Positions 61,522 through 64,000 of a DNA stretch of 64,000 nt are shown here, in pieces. The stretch lies in NCBI GenBank assembly GCA_944322945.1, contig CALUQN010000001.1, positions 124,001-188,000 on the forward strand. The letters are read 5' to 3'. Position 1 is the first letter of the stretch; each line of letters starts with the position of its first letter. The stretch comes from Candidatus Gastranaerophilales bacterium. GTDB taxonomy: Bacteria > Cyanobacteriota > Vampirovibrionia > Gastranaerophilales > Gastranaerophilaceae. The translations under genes were made by a program, and so were the position numbers. The notes below the pieces were generated by a model. It did not search any database. It was not told the DNA's origin and saw nothing but the letters and a program-made list of their open reading frames with translations.

Positions 61522-62223
61522 TTATATCCCGACGCTTAACCCTGCGCAAAGATTTATCCCCTGACCTGTAATGCCTTTTGCATCATCTGTTATCAGGTAT
61601 TTGACAAGTTTTGCAACTTCCTCAGGTTTGACAAAACGTCTCTGCGGAATACATTCAATAATTTCTTCCTTTGAAAAGTCGCTTTCTTCAATAGAATTCA
61701 TTCCGAGCCCGGTTTCGACCCACCCGGGGTTTATGGTATTAACGGTAATGTTAAACTCTGCAAGTTCCAGCGCTAATGCTTTGGTGAGCCCCAGAAGTCC
61801 GGCTTTGCTTGCTGAATAAATGCCGGCATGCGCCTCTCCCATAACTCCGGAGATTGAACCTATGTTTATAATTCGTCCCCATTTTTTTTCTTTCATATTA
61901 GTTACCGCTGCCGCAATTAGTTTGGTAGGTGCGATTAGATTTGTATTGTAAAGATGATTAATCTTATCAAAATCAACGGAATCTATTGCGCCGTAAATAT
62001 ATTCGCCCGCATTGTTTACCAGTACATCAATCTCTTTTGATTTTATAAATTCAATCAGAGGTGTAATATCTTCTCTGAGGTCACATGTGCAAAACCCTTG
62101 TACATTCAAACTTTCCAGTGCCTTTGTGTTTCTTGCAGTGACATAAACATTTCCGCAGGTTTGCAGCTCTTCTGCAATTGCTCTGCCTATACCTTTTGAT
62201 GCCCCTGTGACAAGTATATTCAT
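61522..62223 (-). CDS. Short-chain dehydrogenase/reductase
   Basis: The 233-residue enzyme is a classical SDR using NAD(P)H on an unknown substrate. The nucleotide-binding VTGASKGIGRAIAEEL lies at 5-20, NNAGEYIYGA carries the NNAG motif, INIGSISGVMGEAH the catalytic Ser, and AGIYSASKAGLLGLTKALALEL the Tyr-x-x-x-Lys pair. The PGWVETGLG motif completes the pattern. Length is typical. Its start overlaps the end of tcdA by one base (TAATG), so they are co-translated. The relation to tRNA modification is probably just co-transcription. Without context, roles such as 3-oxoacyl-ACP reduction or sugar metabolism are equally open. Confidence 0.92.
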   Translation of the reverse strand: MNILVTGASKGIGRAIAEELQTCGNVYVTARNTKALESLNVQGFCTCDLREDITPLIEFIKSKEIDVLVNNAGEYIYGAIDSVDFDKINHLYNTNLIAPTKLIAAAVTNMKEKKWGRIINIGSISGVMGEAHAGIYSASKAGLLGLTKALALELAEFNITVNTINPGWVETGLGMNSIEESDFSKEEIIECIPQRRFVKPEEVAKLVKYLITDDAKGITGQGINLCAGLSVGI

Positions 62224-62972
62224 TACTTCCCCCTTTTGATAAATTCATTAACTATATGGTATGCCATATAAATTCCGGCAGTACTTGCAACAAACGGTGT
62301 TGATGCAGGCGTTATTTTGTTAAATTCGATTTCTTCTCCGTTTTTTAGAATAACTTTTTCTTCGCCGGTAATTTTTTCACGGCAGAATGGTTTTTCTCGG
62401 CTTGCAACTACTGTTATACCCTCTGTTATCCCGCGTTTTGAAAGCTGGTAAATTATGTTTGAGACAAACGGCGCGTTTTTATTTTCAATGTCTTTTATAT
62501 CACAGATGTAGAGCTGAGTAGGGTCCATTCTGTTTCCGGCGCCCATTGAACTTATAACGGGTATATTTCTTTTTACGCAGTTTTCTAACAGAGAAATTTT
62601 TGACCGCATTGTATCAATAGCATCCGCGGCAAAATCAATCCCTTTCCAGTCAAAATCATCTACATAAAATTCATCAAAAACATTCAAATTTATTTCAGGA
62701 TTAATATCCCGGAGTCTTTCTGCAAAGAGCAGAGATTTTTTCTTTCCGACAGTGGAATTCAGCGCTATAATCTGCCGGTTGATATTGGATGTTGAGACTT
62801 CATCAAAATCAATAATAGTAAGATGTCCGACGCCTGCTCTTGCAAGTGCTTCTGCACAATATCCTCCGACTCCGCCAAGTCCGAACACCGCAGCATGCCT
62901 GCATGCCAAAATGTTCTGGCTGTCTTTTCCCCAGAACATTTCGTTTCTTGAAAATATTTCACTCTCAGGCAT
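62223..62972 (-). CDS. tcdA: tRNA threonylcarbamoyladenosine dehydratase (TcdA/CsdL)
   Basis: The 249-residue E1-like enzyme (ATG at 62972; a TTG one codon upstream is possible) cyclises t6A37 in tRNAs reading ANN codons to ct6A. The ThiF fold is clear: VFGLGGVGGYCAEALARAGVGHLTIIDFDEVSTSNINRQ, an ATP-binding and Arg-finger-containing segment, and AADAIDTMRSKISLLENCVKRNIPVISSMGAGNRMDP typical of TcdA, not of MoeB or ThiF. ITPASTPFVASTAGIYMAYH is the C-terminal portion. It follows secG by 12 bases and overlaps the SDR by one base, so it belongs to the four-gene minus-strand operon. Confidence 0.93.
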   Translation of the reverse strand: MPESEIFSRNEMFWGKDSQNILACRHAAVFGLGGVGGYCAEALARAGVGHLTIIDFDEVSTSNINRQIIALNSTVGKKKSLLFAERLRDINPEINLNVFDEFYVDDFDWKGIDFAADAIDTMRSKISLLENCVKRNIPVISSMGAGNRMDPTQLYICDIKDIENKNAPFVSNIIYQLSKRGITEGITVVASREKPFCREKITGEEKVILKNGEEIEFNKITPASTPFVASTAGIYMAYHIVNEFIKRGK

Positions 62973-62984
62973 CAATCAGCCCCG

Positions 62985-63209
62985 CTATTTTGTAAATACA
63001 AAACCTAAAAGGAATGTGCAGATAAGAAAAATTCCTGCAATAATGCCGGTTAATTTATTCAAACCTTTTTCAGCTGATTTTTGAGAAGCAAAAATTTGTG
63101 AAGTTCCGCCCATTCCAGCGATGCCGTCACCTTTCGGAGAGTGCAGCAGAATGAGAACTACAAGCAAAATAGCTGATACTATTTGTAATATCCAAATAAA
63201 TGTTAACAT
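62985..63209 (-). CDS. secG: Protein-export membrane protein SecG
   Basis: The 74-residue protein has two membrane helices (FIWILQIVSAILLVVLILLH and GIIAGIFLICTFLLGFVFT) separated by the cytoplasmic loop SPKGDGIAGMGGTSQIFASQKSAEKGLNKLT, which matches the SecG pattern GDG(I/L)...G. It helps drive preprotein translocation in SecYEG. Its ATG overlaps the stop of the NrtR-like gene by one base and tcdA follows, so translation is coupled in this operon. Confidence 0.93.
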   Translation of the reverse strand: MLTFIWILQIVSAILLVVLILLHSPKGDGIAGMGGTSQIFASQKSAEKGLNKLTGIIAGIFLICTFLLGFVFTK

Positions 63210-63895
63210 TATAATTTTTTCTCCTTTTTGTTTGAAATAAAATGCGCTCTTTTAGAATTTAAACGGATATTTTCAAAAGTGTACAATCTTGCAGGTCTTT
63301 TTGATGAGGATTTTGTATATTCATCAAGCTCAATCAGACCTTCGGTACTGAGAGCTTTCTTCCTGAAGTTGCGTTTGTCAAGCTTTTTACCCATAATTAA
63401 TTCGTAAGATTTTTGCATTTCAGTGAGGGTAAATTTTTCGTTTAATAGCTGGTAAGCAACAGGGCAGATTTCCAATCTTTCTCTTGTACGTTTGAGAGAA
63501 TACTGAATAATTTCTTTGTGGTCAAACGCAAGAGGCGGCAGGTCGGAAACTTTATGCCATCCGAGTTCCGGTGTTGAAACGATTTTAATATCTTCAGCCC
63601 GTACCAGTGCAAAGTAAGCGCAGGTTATAACTCTTGCATTCGGGTGTCTTAGCGGGTCGCCGAAAGTGTACAGCTGTTCAAGATAAATGTTATCAACATT
63701 TGTACGTTCTTTCAGAACTCTAAGAGCTGCCTGGTCAAGGTTTTCGGATAATCTTACATAACCTCCCGGGATTGCCCATTTGTCTTTAAAAGGTTCGTTT
63801 GTACGTTTTACCAAAAGCACTTGAATTGCATTGTTGATAATCGTTAAAATAACTACGTCGACTGTGATTTCGTGTGTTTTTGTTTCGTTAAACAT
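63209..63895 (-). CDS. NrtR-like Nudix-domain transcriptional regulator
   Basis: The 228-residue protein has an N-terminal Nudix-like domain (about 10-145) and a C-terminal winged helix (about 150-228: FTLTEMQKSYELIMGKKLDKRNFRKKAL). The box reads GGYVRLSENLDQAALRVLKERT, where the two catalytic Glu positions of REUxEE are replaced (RVLKER), as in NrtR regulators that sense ADP-ribose without hydrolysing it. LEQLYTFGDPLRHPNARVITCAYFALV is also characteristic of that group. It would regulate NAD or ribose-related genes; no such gene is adjacent, and it leads the secG-tcdA-SDR transcript. AAAGGTTTTAA-like sequence lies upstream but the ribosome-binding site is weak. Confidence 0.85.
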   Translation of the reverse strand: MFNETKTHEITVDVVILTIINNAIQVLLVKRTNEPFKDKWAIPGGYVRLSENLDQAALRVLKERTNVDNIYLEQLYTFGDPLRHPNARVITCAYFALVRAEDIKIVSTPELGWHKVSDLPPLAFDHKEIIQYSLKRTRERLEICPVAYQLLNEKFTLTEMQKSYELIMGKKLDKRNFRKKALSTEGLIELDEYTKSSSKRPARLYTFENIRLNSKRAHFISNKKEKKL

Positions 63896-64000
63896 AATTA
63901 ATCTCTTACCCTAGCTGTTTTAATTTTATAACAAACATGTAGATTTATATTAACCCTGCCGGCGTATTTGTTAATATTTTTTAACACAAAGTCAATTTTT

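Overview
The window looks like a chromosomal segment of a low-GC, non-photosynthetic relative of Cyanobacteria, most likely a gut Gastranaerophilales (Melainabacteria/Vampirovibrionia). This is inferred from several things seen together: two prepilins with the N-terminal signature FTLAEVLITLG.IGVVAAMT, an ATP synthase beta-epsilon gene pair standing alone as it does in cyanobacteria, many lineage-specific secreted or hypothetical proteins, and AT-rich intergenic DNA with dispersed short repeats. No phage, IS element, CRISPR array, rRNA or plasmid gene was recognised. Without a database search the taxonomy remains a reasoned guess.

Layout. 1-1.4 kb: a glycosyltransferase and tRNA-Gln. 1.8-6.5 kb: a tightly packed minus-strand housekeeping operon (DEDDh exonuclease, OPA-type transporter, gmk, coaBC, Nif3), divergent from trxA. 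7.1-12.4 kb: a 1781-residue Ala/Gln/Glu/Lys-rich coiled-coil protein with two duplicated glycine-rich hydrophobic modules, followed by a FeoA-FeoB fusion and tRNA-Arg. 15-25.4 kb: two prepilins with good promoters, a CLC chloride transporter, a tandem pair of small matrixin-like proteins (one with a broken zinc site), a SEC-C protein, Maf, a U32-like protein and an XRE regulator.

25.5-36.9 kb is the most unusual part. Six consecutive plus-strand genes encode a triple AAA+ protein, a GLUG-like/ankyrin protein, a His-rich protein, a coiled-coil AAA+ protein, a single-pass membrane protein and a protein sharing a domain with that membrane protein. Five of the six carry a short N-terminal motif (V/I-x-F-x-G-like), and this or a looser form recurs in small proteins elsewhere in the window. 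I could not match the set to a described system.

37-44.6 kb: an acetyltransferase, a HAD-GNAT fusion, a DUF1848 protein, tRNA-Ser with a duplicated 3' end, a GNAT acetyltransferase, aroA, and an 865-residue filament-like protein with a GLUG-like insert. 44.8-52.7 kb: a putative HExxH protease, a TIGR04076 protein, a Lys-rich secreted protein, an AsmA-like giant and a PHP phosphoesterase. 52.8-56 kb: yidD, atpD-atpC and a split CHR transporter. 56-64 kb: small hypothetical proteins next to unusual repeats (three ~103-bp tandem units; eight AGGAT units), comM/yifB, a GT9 heptosyltransferase-like gene, another HExxH protein, then a minus-strand operon of NrtR-like regulator, secG, tcdA and an SDR.

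Functional picture: ordinary nucleotide, CoA, shikimate, iron and energy genes are interleaved with a lineage-specific set of surface, secreted and AAA+ proteins of unknown role. Starts were moved inward where a ribosome-binding site or the family's N-terminus argued for it; those cases are noted.
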